DNA of 64,000 nucleotides from NCBI GenBank assembly GCA_964019135.1, contig OZ025256.1, positions 41,636,035 through 41,700,034 on the forward strand. Direction: 5' to 3'. Below the pieces are notes generated by a model. The model searched no databases and was not told the DNA's origin. It saw nothing but the letters and a program-made list of their open reading frames with translations. Shown piece by piece: positions 63,374 to 64,000 of the stretch; position 1 is the stretch's first letter; every line of letters begins with the position of its first letter. Position numbers and translations under genes: made by a program. Origin of the DNA: Arenicola marina (taxonomy: Eukaryota > Annelida > Polychaeta > Arenicolidae).

Positions 63374-64000
63374 GTAAGTCTTCAACGTGGTAAGGGATGC
63401 ACCGACCGATGGCGGAGGGTAAGTCTTCAATGTGGTAAGGGATGCACCGACCGATGGCGGAGGGTAAGTTTTCAATGTGGAAAGGGATGCACCGACCGAT
63501 GACGGAGGGTAAGTTTTCAATGTGGAAAGGGATGCACCGACCGATGGGGGAGGGTAAGTCTTCAATGTGGAAAGGGATGCACCGACCGATGACGGAGGGT
63601 AAGTCTTCAACGTGGTAAGGGATGCACCGACCGATGGCGGAGGGTAAGTCTTCAATGTGGTAAGGGATGCACCGACCGATGACGGAGGGTAAGTTTTCAA
63701 TGTGGAAAGGGATGCACCGACCGATGGCGGAGGGTAAGTCTTCAATGTGGTAAGGGATGCACCGACCGATGGGGGAGGGTAAGTCTTCAATGTGGTAAGG
63801 GATGCACCGACCGATGACGGAGGGTAAGTCTTCAATGTGGTAAGGGATGCACCGACCGATGGGGGAGGGTAAGTCTTCAATGTGGTAAGGGATGCACCGA
63901 CCGATGACGGAGGGTAAGTCTTCAATGTGGTAAGGGATGCACCGACCTATGTCGGAGGGTAAGTCTTCACCGTGGTAAGGGATGCACCGACCGATGGCGG
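63374..64000 (+). repeat. 45-bp donor-anchored array running to the window end
   Basis: About 14 units begin at the donor of protease 2 exon b (GGGGATG|GTAAGTCTTCAA). Each carries GGGTAAGTCTTCAATGTGG and a preceding GATGGCGGA or GATGGGGGA that mimics the exon end. All units keep GTAAGT. The array continues past 64000. Confidence 0.97.

Overview
This is animal nuclear DNA: small phase-1 exons with GT/AG junctions lie in long repeat-filled introns, and there are tRNA-derived SINEs, MITEs and a Ty3/Gypsy retrotransposon. Extracellular LDLa/trypsin exons and this repeat load suit an invertebrate bilaterian (mollusc, other lophotrochozoan or cephalochordate). I cannot name the species from the sequence.

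One gene on the + strand fills the window and runs off both ends. I reconstructed 43 exons by hand. Together they give about 6.2 kb of coding sequence (about 2,070 residues) in one continuous reading frame. The order is 12 LDL-receptor class A (LDLa) modules (19-15438), a four-exon trypsin-like domain (21953-32359), 24 more LDLa modules (33065-61445), a 21-base microexon, and the first two exons of a second trypsin-like domain (62208-63373). The catalytic Ser exon of the second domain lies beyond the window. Every LDLa exon starts and ends in phase 1. The first protease domain has lost its catalytic His and Ser, the 191-220 disulfide and an activation motif, so it is a pseudoprotease. The second keeps His and Asp. 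No start codon, signal peptide, promoter or poly(A) site of this gene is visible. The design recalls Drosophila Nudel and polyserases, which mix LDLa modules with active and inactive protease domains. That is a comparison of architecture, not an orthology claim.

Roughly a third of the window is intronic tandem repeat. Many arrays begin or end exactly at an exon boundary, and their unit carries a copy of that exon's own splice site, sometimes with adjoining exon bases. Examples are the acceptor arrays at 8803-10130, 32777-33064 and 47085-54414, and the donor arrays at 2397-2760, 11376-12820, 13494-14115, 29184-30880, 43557-45375, 57633-58350 and 63374-64000. This recurrence is the most unusual thing I see.

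Mobile DNA includes a young, apparently intact Gypsy element in antisense (22455-27402), a relict LINE 3' end, six copies of a roughly 380-bp MITE, two SINE families, hAT-like G-rich MITEs and an AGGGGT-ended repeat. The long intron 15439-21952 is AT-rich and holds only diverged duplications.
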